A stretch of 64,000 nucleotides of DNA from Polyangium jinanense. GTDB lineage: Bacteria; Myxococcota; Polyangia; Polyangiales; Polyangiaceae. The notes under the pieces were generated by a model. The model had not been told where the DNA came from, did no database searches, and was given only the letters and a program-made list of their open reading frames with translations. Below, in pieces: positions 37,936 through 48,159 of this stretch. How positions within the stretch are numbered: the stretch's first letter is position 1; every line of letters begins with the position of its first letter. The translations under genes were made by a program, and so were the position numbers. The DNA lies in the NCBI RefSeq assembly GCF_028435365.1, contig NZ_JAGTJJ010000044.1:1-64000 (forward strand), written 5' to 3'.

Positions 37936-39102
37936 ATGCCGCCCGCGCCTCTTCACGAGCGACTCCGACAGCTCGCGAGCACCCTCGAACGACAGTTCCT
38001 CGGCAAGGACGAGATCATCCGGCTCCTGATGATCTCGGTCGTCGCCGGCGAGCACTGCGTGCTCCTCGGTCCGCCCGGCACGGCCAAGAGCGCCCTCATC
38101 CGCTCGCTCTCGGAGCTGATGCAGGCGAACTACTTCGAGTACCTGCTCACGCGCTTCACCGAGCCAAACGAAATTTTCGGTCCCGTCGACATCGTCGCCT
38201 TCCGCGAAGGCACCTACCGCCGCAACACGCAGGGCATGCTGCCCGAGGCGGAGGTCGTCTTCCTCGACGAGGTCTTCAAGGCGAACAGCGCGATCCTGAA
38301 CGCCCTGCTCACGCTGCTCAACGAGCGCAAATTCACGAGCGGCGGCAAGGTGATGCGCTGCCCGCTCATCAGCGTCTTCGCCGCCTCGAACGAGGTGCCC
38401 GGCGACGAGACGCTGAACGCGATCTTCGACCGCTTCCTCCTGCGCGTCCACTCGGACAACCTCGACGCGTACCACTTCAGCGAGCTTCTACAGCGCGGCA
38501 TCCAGCACGAGATCCGGCAGATGTCCGGCGAGCCGCTGCGCCCCGTCGTCACCGCCCGCGAGCTCGCCGATCTCGGCAAGAGCTTCGGCGGCCGGATGAA
38601 TTTTTCCGACGCGTTCCTCTCGGCCTACAAGGGCATCGTCTTCCAGATCCGCGCCGAGGGGATTTCGCTCTCGGATCGTCGCGTCGTGAAGATGCTCAAG
38701 CTCTTCGCCGCAAGCGCCTACCTCGACGGGCGCAACACCACCGACGCGAGCGACTTCTTCGTCCTCAAGCACATCTGGAACAACCAGGACCAGGCCGCGA
38801 TCCTCGAAGGCATCGTGCAGCCCGTGCTCGAAGCGTTCTTCCGCGAGCACCCCGATCGACGTCGTGTCGGCGCGCTCGGCGTGGGCGTCGACGCGCTCGC
38901 CGCCGAGATCGATCGCATCCGCCAGCTCCTCACCGGCGGCACCGCCCTCGGCGACGTGCAGCTCTTCAGCCAGCTCAAGGCCCTCGGCGAGATCAAGACC
39001 GCGCTCGCCGGGATTACCGATCCGCGCGCGCGCGAGCTCGAGAAGCGCGTCGCGCAGCTCCTCGAAGCCTCGTTCCGCAGCGGTCGCTTCGCGCAGATCT
39101 GA
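37936..39102 (+). CDS. MoxR AAA ATPase, RavA-like
   Basis: The 388-residue protein is a MoxR-type AAA+ ATPase close to the RavA group. Walker A is GPPGTAKS (45-52), Walker B FLDEVFKA (109-116) and the sensor region reads ISVFAASNEVPGDE. TRFTEPNEIFGPVDI is the typical RavA/MoxR substrate-contact segment. These ATPases work as chaperones, usually with a VWA-domain partner encoded next door, but no such gene is found here: the neighbour is a pseudouridine synthase gene. The protein is probably cytoplasmic and hexameric. It begins shortly after the tRNA terminator. Confidence 0.92.
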   Translation: MPPAPLHERLRQLASTLERQFLGKDEIIRLLMISVVAGEHCVLLGPPGTAKSALIRSLSELMQANYFEYLLTRFTEPNEIFGPVDIVAFREGTYRRNTQGMLPEAEVVFLDEVFKANSAILNALLTLLNERKFTSGGKVMRCPLISVFAASNEVPGDETLNAIFDRFLLRVHSDNLDAYHFSELLQRGIQHEIRQMSGEPLRPVVTARELADLGKSFGGRMNFSDAFLSAYKGIVFQIRAEGISLSDRRVVKMLKLFAASAYLDGRNTTDASDFFVLKHIWNNQDQAAILEGIVQPVLEAFFREHPDRRRVGALGVGVDALAAEIDRIRQLLTGGTALGDVQLFSQLKALGEIKTALAGITDPRARELEKRVAQLLEASFRSGRFAQI

Positions 39103-39111
39103 CGCGCCGCC

Positions 39112-40095
39112 TCAGGTGGGCCGCTTGCGCTCGCGCGGCGGTCCGCTCGTGCCCCGCTCGCGCGGCGGCCCGCTCGTCCCACGTTCACGCCGATCCGCAG
39201 GCCGCGCGCGTCGCTCCTCGTGCCCGCCTTCCCGCGACGCGTACCCTGCCCGCGGGCGTTCGCCACGCTCGCCGCGCTCGCCTCGATCGCGCGGCGCCGC
39301 GCCGACGTGCGCCCGCGGCCTCTGCTGCTTCGCGCGTTGCGCCGGCATCTGATCCACGGCCGGGCGCACGCGCTTCGGCACGCCGAACTCTTTTCGGATG
39401 GCGAGCAGCTCGTCGACCGTCAGGAGCCGCCACTTCCCCGGCAAGAGCCCCTCGGAGGTCACGCCGGCAAAACTCAGCCGCGCGAGTCGCATCACGGGGA
39501 AGCCCGTCGCCTCGCCCATGCGGCGGATCTGCTGGTTTCGCCCTTCGCGCAGGGTGATCTCGAGCCAGGTCTTGTCGCCCTCGTGTCGCAGGATGCGCAC
39601 GTCCGCAGGCAGCGTCTTGCCGTCTTCGAGCTCGACGCCCGTGCGCCACACGTCGGCGTCGCCTTCATCCATCACGCCTCTCACTTTGAGGACGTACGTC
39701 TTGGGCACGCCGCCGCGCGGATGAAGCAGGCCGTTCGAGAACTCGCCGTCGTTCGTCATCAAGAGGACGCCGCTCGTCGCGAAGTCGAGGCGGCCGACGG
39801 GATACACACGCGCCCCCGCGCCACGCACGTGATCCGCGACCGTGGGCCGACCTTCGGGATCATGGAGCGTCGACACGACGTTCCGCGGCTTGTGCAGCAC
39901 GAGGTAGACCGGCGACTCCGCGGTGAGCCGCTTGCCATCGACCTCGATCTTGTCGCGGCGCGGGTCGGCCTTGGCCCCGAGTTCCGTCACGACGCGCCCG
40001 TTCACCCGGACCCGCCCTGCCGTGACCAACTCCTCCGCTGCGCGCCGGGAGCTCACCCCCGAACGGGCGATGATCTTCTGCAACCGCTCTTCCAT
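39112..40095 (-). CDS. RluB/RsuA-family rRNA pseudouridine synthase
   Basis: The 327-residue protein isomerises a specific uridine in ribosomal RNA to pseudouridine. An S4 RNA-binding domain occupies residues 1-50 (MEERLQKIIARSGVSSRRAA). The catalytic motif GRLDFATSGVLL has the aspartate at residue 104, and the family segment REGRNQQIRRMGEATG follows. The C-terminal 80 residues are an Arg-rich tail with repeated GERGERGER and RGTSGPPRE units, likely an RNA-binding extension. The ATG at 40095 matches the family start. Which rRNA position is modified is not clear from sequence. Confidence 0.93.
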   Translation of the reverse strand: MEERLQKIIARSGVSSRRAAEELVTAGRVRVNGRVVTELGAKADPRRDKIEVDGKRLTAESPVYLVLHKPRNVVSTLHDPEGRPTVADHVRGAGARVYPVGRLDFATSGVLLMTNDGEFSNGLLHPRGGVPKTYVLKVRGVMDEGDADVWRTGVELEDGKTLPADVRILRHEGDKTWLEITLREGRNQQIRRMGEATGFPVMRLARLSFAGVTSEGLLPGKWRLLTVDELLAIRKEFGVPKRVRPAVDQMPAQRAKQQRPRAHVGAAPRDRGERGERGERPRAGYASREGGHEERRARPADRRERGTSGPPRERGTSGPPRERKRPT

Positions 40096-40136
40096 CCGCC
40101 GACAATGCCTCCAGCCCGCTTCGCTCCAAACCCGTT

Positions 40137-40288
40137 CGACGCTCGGGGCTCCGGTTTGCCTGACGGCGCCCTTCGCCCCGAACTTCGTCGACGCTCGGGG
40201 CTCCGGTTTGCCTGACGGCGCCCTTCGCCCCGAACTTCGTCGACGTTCGGGGCTCCGGTTTGCCTGACGGCGCCCTTCGCCCCGAACC
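40137..40288. repeat. Three tandem copies of a 52-bp repeat
   Basis: Units at 40137..40188, 40189..40240 and 40241..40288 are nearly identical, each beginning CGACGTTCGG or CGACGCTCGG and containing GGCTCCGGTTTGCCTGACGG. They sit between the divergent pseudouridine synthase and cupin genes. Each unit holds GGGGC/GCCCC-type short inverted parts. The unit is not a multiple of three, so it is not a coding repeat. Confidence 0.9.
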
Positions 40289-40311
40289 CCAGCTCGTGAT
40301 AAGCACGCTCC

Positions 40312-40665
40312 ATGCGCCGCGTCGACAAGCCGTGGGGACACGAGCTCATCTGGGCGGAGACGTCCCGTTACGTGGGCAAGTTGCTCCACATCCGGGCAGG
40401 CGAGCGTCTGTCCCGTCAATACCACCGGGTCAAGGAAGAGACACTCTTTCTCCAGTCGGGCGAGATGGACCTCGAAGTGGGTCCGAAGGAATCGCTCGAA
40501 CGTCGCCGCATGGTGAAGGGCGACGTCTTCCACGTCCTGCCCGGGACGATCCACCGCATGATCGCCGTCACCGACGTGGACGTGATCGAAGTGTCCACGC
40601 CCGAGCTCGACGACGTCGTCCGCATTGAAGACGTCTACGGCCGCGAAGGAACGAACGCTCCCTGA
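40312..40665 (+). CDS. Small cupin, mannose-6-phosphate isomerase-like
   Basis: A 117-residue single cupin domain. It begins RVDKPWGHELIWAET as in type II phosphomannose isomerases and related cupins. The two cupin motifs are visible: YHRVKEETLFLQSGEMDL with His38 and Glu42/43 as likely metal ligands, and HVLPGTIHRM with His81. It may bind a sugar phosphate or act as an isomerase; the substrate is not known. It starts 24 bases after the 52-bp repeat block, which may hold its promoter, and converges on the next minus-strand gene. Confidence 0.84.
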   Translation: MRRVDKPWGHELIWAETSRYVGKLLHIRAGERLSRQYHRVKEETLFLQSGEMDLEVGPKESLERRRMVKGDVFHVLPGTIHRMIAVTDVDVIEVSTPELDDVVRIEDVYGREGTNAP

Positions 40666-40681
40666 GCGTGTCCCCGTCGCG

Positions 40682-41554
40682 CTAGGGCTTCTTCTTCTCG
40701 CCCTTGTCGGTCTTCGCGTCGGCCTTCTTGTCGGCTTTGCCGTCGTCCTTCTTCTCGGCCTTCTCGTCCTTCTTCTCGGCCGGCGCGGGTGAGCCTTTGG
40801 GCTCGCCTTCGCCCTCGTCGCCGTCCTTGTCGGCGTCGCGCTTCTCGGCCGCGCGCTTCTTCGCCGCCTCTTCTTCTTCTTTCTTTCGCTCGGCCTCCTC
40901 GGCACGGCGGCGCACCTCCGTGTCGTGGTCCCAGCGATCGACCCGCTCGTCGCCGTCGAGGTCCACGCCCATGCGTTCGAGCTTGCCCTCGCGGTAGACC
41001 TCCCAGACATCGGGCTTGCCGTCGCGGTTCTGGTCGCGCTTGATGCGCGAGAGCTTCCCGTCCGAGTAGGACTTCCACTCGTCGGGCTTGCCGTCGCGAT
41101 CGTTGTCGAACTCGACCTCCGCGAGCTTGCCGCGCGAGAACGTGATCCACGTGTCGATGCGGCCGTCGTAGTTCGTGTCGCTCTCCTCGTGCAGGCTCTC
41201 GCCCTTGTCGTTGTAGCGACGCACGACGTCCTTCACGCCGTCGAAGTTCGTGTCGATCTCGCGGCAGACGAGGATCTTCTTCTGCGACTCGCCCATGCCG
41301 ACGAGCAAAAAGACGCGGCGGACGTTTGGCTTGAGCGAGCCGGGCCCCGCGATCTCACTCGCTTCCCGATCCTTCCGGCCCTTCCAGTCGCACATCGAAC
41401 GATCGTCGACCTTGTAGGCCGGACCTTTGAGCGGAGCGCGCTTCGGCGTGGTCTCGCCGGTGAACGCGTTCGTCGTGGTCGCGGGCGTGCTCGCGCACGC
41501 CGTGAGCGCGAGGAGAGAGCCGGCGAGTGTCCACACGATCACGCGGCTCGTCAT
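40682..41554 (-). CDS. Lipoprotein with Asp-rich calcium-type repeats
   Basis: A 290-residue lipoprotein (lipobox LTAC, Cys20). The middle carries repeated 13-residue loops such as DTNFDGVKD, DTNYDGRID, DNDRDGKPD, DQNRDGKPD and DLDGDERVD, alternating with short strands (WITFSRGKLAEVEF, EWKSYSDGKL). The loops resemble EF-hand or thrombospondin type 3 calcium ligands. The C-terminal third is a highly charged Lys/Glu/Asp/Ala low-complexity tail, probably extended. Its ATG overlaps the stop of the related gene upstream, so the two were likely made by duplication and stay together. The role is unknown; surface display is likely. Confidence 0.85.
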   Translation of the reverse strand: MTSRVIVWTLAGSLLALTACASTPATTTNAFTGETTPKRAPLKGPAYKVDDRSMCDWKGRKDREASEIAGPGSLKPNVRRVFLLVGMGESQKKILVCREIDTNFDGVKDVVRRYNDKGESLHEESDTNYDGRIDTWITFSRGKLAEVEFDNDRDGKPDEWKSYSDGKLSRIKRDQNRDGKPDVWEVYREGKLERMGVDLDGDERVDRWDHDTEVRRRAEEAERKKEEEEAAKKRAAEKRDADKDGDEGEGEPKGSPAPAEKKDEKAEKKDDGKADKKADAKTDKGEKKKP

Positions 41555-42339
41555 CGAGGGCTCGTTCCGCCGGGCTGCGGTGCGGTGGGCGCGCCCCCCT
41601 GAAGCACCGGGGTGGGCACCGTCGGAAGCGGCGCCGCGCCCGAGGGACGGGGCGCAGGGGCCTGCGGCTTCGGCATCGTGGCCTGCTTCGCGCGGGCCTC
41701 GGCGCAGAGGTCGAGCACCGTCTCGGGATCGGGTTTGCCGTCGACGTTGCGATCGGTCGCGACGAGTGCGCAGCGATCGTCGCTGGGATCGTTGAAGGCC
41801 CACCACTGATCGACGAGCCCGTCGCCGTCCGAGTCGCGCTCGCGCCGGACGAGACGGCCGCCTTCGTAGTAGTCCCAGGTGTCGAGCTTGTCGTCGAAGT
41901 TGGTCTCGCGTTCCTTCAGGAACACGGCGCCGTCGCGCGAGCTCACGATCTCGTCGGCGCGGCCGTCTCTATCGTAGTCCGACTCGCGGCGGCGTTCGCG
42001 GCCTGCAGGGTCGTAGTAGACGAAGACGTCGATCGCGCCGTCGAAGTTGAGGTCGAGGATGCGGCAGACCTCGCGTCCCGCGCCGTCGGGCACACGCGTC
42101 ATGTCGGGCTTGCCGTCGCCGTTCACGTCGAAGCGCTGCGCGTTCGCTGCGGTCATGTCGCAGGCCTCGTGCTTCACCTCGGTGTCACGCTCGGCGCCCG
42201 TGGGAAGGGTGGGCGGCGGGCCGCCCGGATCGGCCGAGGTGCATGCGGTCGCGCCGATCGCTGGCAGCGACGTGAGGAGGGCCGCGACGCCGAGCGAGCG
42301 CGCCCAGCGGCCAGGGCATGGAAAGCGGCGAGATTCCAA
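41551..42339 (-). CDS. Paralogous lipoprotein with Asp-rich repeats
   Basis: A 262-residue secreted protein with the same loop type as its downstream neighbour: DVNGDGKPD, DLNFDGAID, DYDRDGRAD, ETNFDDKLD, DSDGDGLVD and DRNVDGKPD, joined by YYDPAGRERRRES-like strands. The signal ends near GATACTS, with a less typical lipobox at Cys33. The C-terminus is Pro/Ala-rich. It overlaps the next gene by four bases and lies 232 bases from the divergent ribbon-helix-helix gene. Calcium-dependent folding is inferred from the loops only. Confidence 0.84.
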   Translation of the reverse strand: MESRRFPCPGRWARSLGVAALLTSLPAIGATACTSADPGGPPPTLPTGAERDTEVKHEACDMTAANAQRFDVNGDGKPDMTRVPDGAGREVCRILDLNFDGAIDVFVYYDPAGRERRRESDYDRDGRADEIVSSRDGAVFLKERETNFDDKLDTWDYYEGGRLVRRERDSDGDGLVDQWWAFNDPSDDRCALVATDRNVDGKPDPETVLDLCAEARAKQATMPKPQAPAPRPSGAAPLPTVPTPVLQGGAPTAPQPGGTSPR

Positions 42340-42457
42340 GCGTTCGAGGCGAGTCTAGACGCACCGCGACGTCTTCCGCAAGGCGAGCGGCAGGCGGATG
42401 CCTTGCTCGTGCTCATGCTACTGACGTGCGTTTCCGGAGACTCCCGAGTCTTCCTGA

Positions 42458-42486
42458 TTGACAACACACGTACCGGCATCTAGGGT
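42458..42486 (+). promoter_or_regulatory. Promoter of the ribbon-helix-helix/lepA genes
   Basis: TTGACA (42458..42463) is followed after exactly 17 bases by TAGGGT. The predicted start lies about 80 bases before the ribbon-helix-helix gene. Confidence 0.6.
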
Positions 42487-42571
42487 AACGCCTTGTCAGT
42501 ATCCCTCAGAGTCCTGGGGGCGTGCCGTCCGCATGCGGTGGGCGACGCGAAGAGCGCAGGGCCGGCGTGAC

Positions 42572-42763
42572 ATGTCGCGAAAGAAAGTCTCGACGACCAT
42601 CTACATCACGCCCGAGCAGGCCGAGCGCCTGAAGCTCTTGCACGACCGGACGAAGGTGCCGATCGCGGTCTACATCCGCGAGGGGATCGACATGGTCCTC
42701 AAGCACTACGAGCACGTGCTTCCGGGACAGATGAGCCTGGAGACGACGGTCCAGAAGAAGTAA
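42572..42763 (+). CDS. Small ribbon-helix-helix protein
   Basis: A 63-residue protein with a short beta strand VSTTIYIT followed by two helices ([13 protein letters not shown] and [17 protein letters not shown]), the ribbon-helix-helix fold used by small DNA-binding repressors. The ATG at 42572 is preferred; longer readings lack similarity to the fold. No toxin gene is adjacent: lepA follows after 76 bases. It may regulate its own promoter or be a nucleoid-type binder. The short unstructured C-terminus is [11 protein letters not shown]. Confidence 0.82.
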   Translation: MSRKKVSTTIYITPEQAERLKLLHDRTKVPIAVYIREGIDMVLKHYEHVLPGQMSLETTVQKK

Positions 42764-42839
42764 CCGCCGCAAGCCGTGGCTTTCGCCCGCGCGACGCGCT
42801 AGGAGCACGCGGCCGTCGTCTTGCCGGCCTCACGGAAGT

Positions 42840-44642
<1,803 letters not shown>

Positions 44643-44691
44643 AGCGCGCGCCCTCTACCGTCCGCGCCCGAGCCTTCGTATAAGGCGCGAC

Positions 44692-45303
44692 ATGTCGGTC
44701 GCTCGACGCGCTCTCCCGCTCTGCCTCCCGCTCCTCCTCGCGCTCGCTGCCTGCGACGAACCGGTCTCGACGAAGGGCGCGGCGCCCTCGGCCGCGCCGC
44801 CGCCCACCGCAGCCGAGCCGCAGCCCTCCGCGACGACGCCGCCTCCACCGGCGAAGGCGAAGATCGAGATGCCGCCGCGGCCTGTGCCTCTTGGCTCGGC
44901 GGGCCCGATCCAGCCGAGCGCGCCGCCGGATCAGCAGATGATGGCGATTCAGTACACGATCGCGATGGTCACGCCGCGCGGCACCGACCCCATCGTCGAC
45001 AAGGACTACGTCGACCGCATCGTGAAGAAGCTCGAAGCCGCGGTGCGCACGGCCGACAAGGGCAAGACGCCGCCGAACCCAGTGAAGCCGAACAAGGGCA
45101 ACCGCAAGCTCGAGGTCGACATGGGCAAGGGGTGCAACGAGCGCGTGCCGGAGAACCTGCTCCACCAGCGGGCAGGCTCGTCGTTGAAAGAGGCCTACGA
45201 GGCTGGCGTGCTCGTCATCTCTTGCCACGACGACAAGTGGGAGTGTCATCAGTCGACGCGCATCCCCGAAGACGTGTTGTGCCACGCCGCGCCGCGCCGC
45301 TGA
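44692..45303 (+). CDS. Small lipoprotein of unknown function
   Basis: A 203-residue product with a signal ending in lipobox LALAAC (Cys21), followed by about 60 Pro/Ala-rich residues. The C-terminal 120 residues, with PIVDKDYVDRIVKKLEAAVRTADKG and several cysteines (GKGCNERV, ISCHDDKWECHQST, EDVLCHA), are probably folded with disulfides. No family recognised. It lies 49 bases after lepA and ahead of the M16 pair, which may share an envelope role, but that is only by position. Confidence 0.8.
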   Translation: MSVARRALPLCLPLLLALAACDEPVSTKGAAPSAAPPPTAAEPQPSATTPPPPAKAKIEMPPRPVPLGSAGPIQPSAPPDQQMMAIQYTIAMVTPRGTDPIVDKDYVDRIVKKLEAAVRTADKGKTPPNPVKPNKGNRKLEVDMGKGCNERVPENLLHQRAGSSLKEAYEAGVLVISCHDDKWECHQSTRIPEDVLCHAAPRR

Positions 45304-45397
45304 GCCACGTCCGCCCCTGACGAGCGAGCCCGCATCCTCCGCACCACGTGGGGCCTAGCCGCGCTTCTATGCGCGATGTGGTAAGGGAGAGCGGCAA

Positions 45398-46843
45398 ATG
45401 CATACGGCCCTCCCGAATCTTCGCTCGCGCGTACGGAAAGGTCCTTACGCCGAGCTCCTCGCCGAGCTCAACCGCAACCGGACCCGGCTCGCAGAGGCCG
45501 AGCACGACGCGACCATCTCGTTCGGCCCGACGATGCGCGTCGAACGTTTCGTTCTGGGCAACGGCCTCAGGGTCCTGATCCTGCAGGACAACGCGGCGCC
45601 CGTCGTCTGCGTGCAGACGTGGTTCGGCGTCGGATCGCGGCACGAGCGCGTCGGCAAGACGGGCATCGCCCATCTCTTCGAGCACCTCATGTTCGGCGAG
45701 ACCGAGACCTCGGCCCACGGCGCGTACGATCGCACCCTCGAAGAGGCGGGCGCCGAGACGAACGCCGCGACGTTCCTGGACTGGACGTACTACCACACGA
45801 ACCTGCCCGCCGAGGCGCTCGAGCTCACGTTGCGGCTCGAAGCAGACCGGATGTCACGCCTCGTGTTGCGTGATCCGCAAGTGGCGAGCGAGAAGGAGGT
45901 CGTCGCGAACGAGCGTCGGCAACGTGTCGACGACGACGTGGACGGCGCGATCAGCGAGATCCTCTACAAGGAGGCGTTTCGCGAGCACGGCTACGGGCAC
46001 CCGACGATCGGGTGGATGGACGACATCCTCGGCTTCACGACCGACGACTGCGTCTCGTTCTATCGGACGTATTACGCGCCGAACAACGCGGCGATGGCGA
46101 TCGTCGGCGACGTCGACATCGGGCAGGTGCTGCGGCTCGTGCAGGACAACTACGGCGGCCTGCCGTCCTCGGTTTTGCCGGTCGAGGACGTGCGCCCCGA
46201 GCCTCCGCAGATCGAGGAGCGCCGCATCCGCATCACCAAGCCGACGCCGACGCACAAGGTAGCGATCGGGTACAAATCGCCGGCGCTCGGGGACTTCGAT
46301 CATCCGGCGCTCACGCTCCTGAACGAGGTCCTGTTCGGCGGGCGCTCGTCGCGGGTGCATCGCGCGCTCATCCAGGAGCAGGAGATCGCCACCGACGTGC
46401 GCGGCTGGGTGGGCGCGTTCCGGGATCCATCGCTGTACGACGTCTTCTTGTCGGCCCGCGGCGAGCACACGGCGGAGGCGCTCTGCGCAGCGCTCGACGT
46501 GCTCCTCGATCGGGTTCGCACCGAGCCGGTGACCGAGGAGGAGCTCGAAAAGGCGAAGGCGCGCGTCGAGCTCGCGGTGCTGCAGGGGCTCGAGACGGTG
46601 AGCGGCAAGGCCGAGCAGATCGGGTTTTACGAGGTCGTGCTGGGCGATCCGGCGGCGCTCTTCGATCGGCTCTCGGCGTACCGCAGGGTCACCGTGGGGG
46701 ATCTCCTCCGCGTGGCGCGCCGGTACCTCGGGCGCTCGTCGAGGACGGTCATCGAGGTCGCGCCCGACGGATCGATGGAGAGCGACGAGATGGACGACGA
46801 AGAGACGGACGGCGAGGGGAGCGAAGAGGAGGTGGCGTCGTGA
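45398..46843 (+). CDS. M16 zinc peptidase, catalytic subunit
   Basis: A 481-residue M16-family metalloprotease. The inverted zinc motif HLFEH is at residues 92-96 and the distal glutamate region EKEVVANERRQR follows about 75 residues later. The paired domains resemble the processing-peptidase/PqqL group. There is no clear signal peptide at the N-terminus. Its stop overlaps the GTG of the second M16 gene, so the two subunits are probably made in equal amount and form a heterodimer, as in other bacterial M16B pairs. Confidence 0.93.
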   Translation: MHTALPNLRSRVRKGPYAELLAELNRNRTRLAEAEHDATISFGPTMRVERFVLGNGLRVLILQDNAAPVVCVQTWFGVGSRHERVGKTGIAHLFEHLMFGETETSAHGAYDRTLEEAGAETNAATFLDWTYYHTNLPAEALELTLRLEADRMSRLVLRDPQVASEKEVVANERRQRVDDDVDGAISEILYKEAFREHGYGHPTIGWMDDILGFTTDDCVSFYRTYYAPNNAAMAIVGDVDIGQVLRLVQDNYGGLPSSVLPVEDVRPEPPQIEERRIRITKPTPTHKVAIGYKSPALGDFDHPALTLLNEVLFGGRSSRVHRALIQEQEIATDVRGWVGAFRDPSLYDVFLSARGEHTAEALCAALDVLLDRVRTEPVTEEELEKAKARVELAVLQGLETVSGKAEQIGFYEVVLGDPAALFDRLSAYRRVTVGDLLRVARRYLGRSSRTVIEVAPDGSMESDEMDDEETDGEGSEEEVAS

Positions 46844-48120
46844 CGCACGTCATTGTCGAGCCGAGTCCCGCGTTGCCTCTCGTCAGCGTCGTCGTCGCGT
46901 TCCGGTCGGGCTCGGCGCACGACCCCGTGGGCCGCGAAGGGCTCGGGCGCATCACGGCCCGCATGCTCCGCCGCGGCGCCGAAGGTTGGAGCTCGGAGAA
47001 GATCGAGCAGACGATCGACCTCCTCGGCGGCGAGCTCGGCGTGGACGTCTCGCCGAGCGCGAGCACGGTGCACTTCGAGGTGATCCGGCGTTCGCTCGAT
47101 CCGTTCGTGGACCTCGCGTCGACGCTGCTCGCGCGGCCCTCGTTCGACGAGGCCGAGCTCGCTCGGCTGAAGCGGGAAGCCGAGGCCGAGCTCATCGAGT
47201 CGCGCGACAGCGACGGCACCTTGTGCGCCCGCGCCTTCCGCCGGACGCTCTTCGCCGGTCATCCGTACGGCCGCCGCGTCGCCGGTTGCATCCCCGCGTT
47301 GCGTGCGATCGAGCGCGCCGACGTGGTGTCGTTCTACGGAGCGCACTACGCGCGGGAGAATGCGATCGTCACGATCTCCGGGGACGTCGACGTCGAGGAA
47401 GGTCACGCGATCGCGGAGCGCCTGCTCTCCGGACTTCCGGTCGGCGCGAGTGTCCCGGATCCCGTGCAGCCGCCGCCGCGCAGGCCCGGCCGTCGGCTCG
47501 TCTTCGTCGACAAACCCGAGCGAACCCAGACGCAAATGATCGTCGGAGGGCTCGGGACGCACCCGAACGACCCCGACCATGTGGCGCTCCTCGTGGCGAA
47601 CACCGCGTTCGGCGGGACGTTCACCTCGCGGCTCATGCAGGAGGTGCGGGCGAAGCGCGGCTGGTCGTACGGCGCGTCCTCGCGCGTTGGCTTCGATCGG
47701 CAGAGGGACGCGTTCACGATGTGGACGGCGCCCAAGGCCTCGGATGCCTCGGCTTGCCTCGCCTTGAAGCTCGAGCTCTTGCACACGCTCCGCAAGGACG
47801 GGATCACGAAGGACGAGCTTTCGTTCGTGAAGAAGTACCTCGTCCGTTCGCACGCCTTCGAGGTCGATACGGCGAGGAAACGGGCCTACCAGAAGCTCGA
47901 AGCCGCGCTCTACGACTTGCCCGAGGGCTACCATGACAAGCAGCTCGAGCAGATCGAGGGCGTCACGCTGGACGAGGCGAACGCCGCGATCCGCGAGCGT
48001 CTGTCGGAAGACGATCTCGTGGTCTCGGTCGTGGGGACCTTTTCGCAGATCGGCGACGCCGTCGCGAAGTCCGTCCCGCGGCTGCTGGAGACCCAGGTCG
48101 ATCCGTTTGACCTCGAATGA
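46840..48120 (+). CDS. M16 peptidase-like, non-catalytic subunit
   Basis: A 426-residue M16 homologue without the HxxEH zinc motif: the corresponding position reads GLGRITARMLRRGAEG. The substrate-grip region in the C-terminal half is kept, including TFTSRLMQEVRAKRGWSYGASS. This is the usual inactive partner of an M16B pair. It is coupled to the catalytic subunit by a GTGA overlap. No signal peptide is obvious. Substrate unknown. The minus-strand sigma factor gene ends 39 bases after it. Confidence 0.91.
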   Translation: MTHVIVEPSPALPLVSVVVAFRSGSAHDPVGREGLGRITARMLRRGAEGWSSEKIEQTIDLLGGELGVDVSPSASTVHFEVIRRSLDPFVDLASTLLARPSFDEAELARLKREAEAELIESRDSDGTLCARAFRRTLFAGHPYGRRVAGCIPALRAIERADVVSFYGAHYARENAIVTISGDVDVEEGHAIAERLLSGLPVGASVPDPVQPPPRRPGRRLVFVDKPERTQTQMIVGGLGTHPNDPDHVALLVANTAFGGTFTSRLMQEVRAKRGWSYGASSRVGFDRQRDAFTMWTAPKASDASACLALKLELLHTLRKDGITKDELSFVKKYLVRSHAFEVDTARKRAYQKLEAALYDLPEGYHDKQLEQIEGVTLDEANAAIRERLSEDDLVVSVVGTFSQIGDAVAKSVPRLLETQVDPFDLE

Positions 48121-48159
48121 CCTGCCGCGCGGGGATGGGGGGGACGCGCGCCTCTCGCC

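Noticed and set aside
40137..40288. CRISPR-like array
   Set aside because: The units are adjacent without variable spacers, and no cas genes are near.
46012..46839. Upstream extension of the second M16 gene
   Set aside because: It is an out-of-phase reading of the first M16 gene; the GTGA overlap at 46840 marks the real start.
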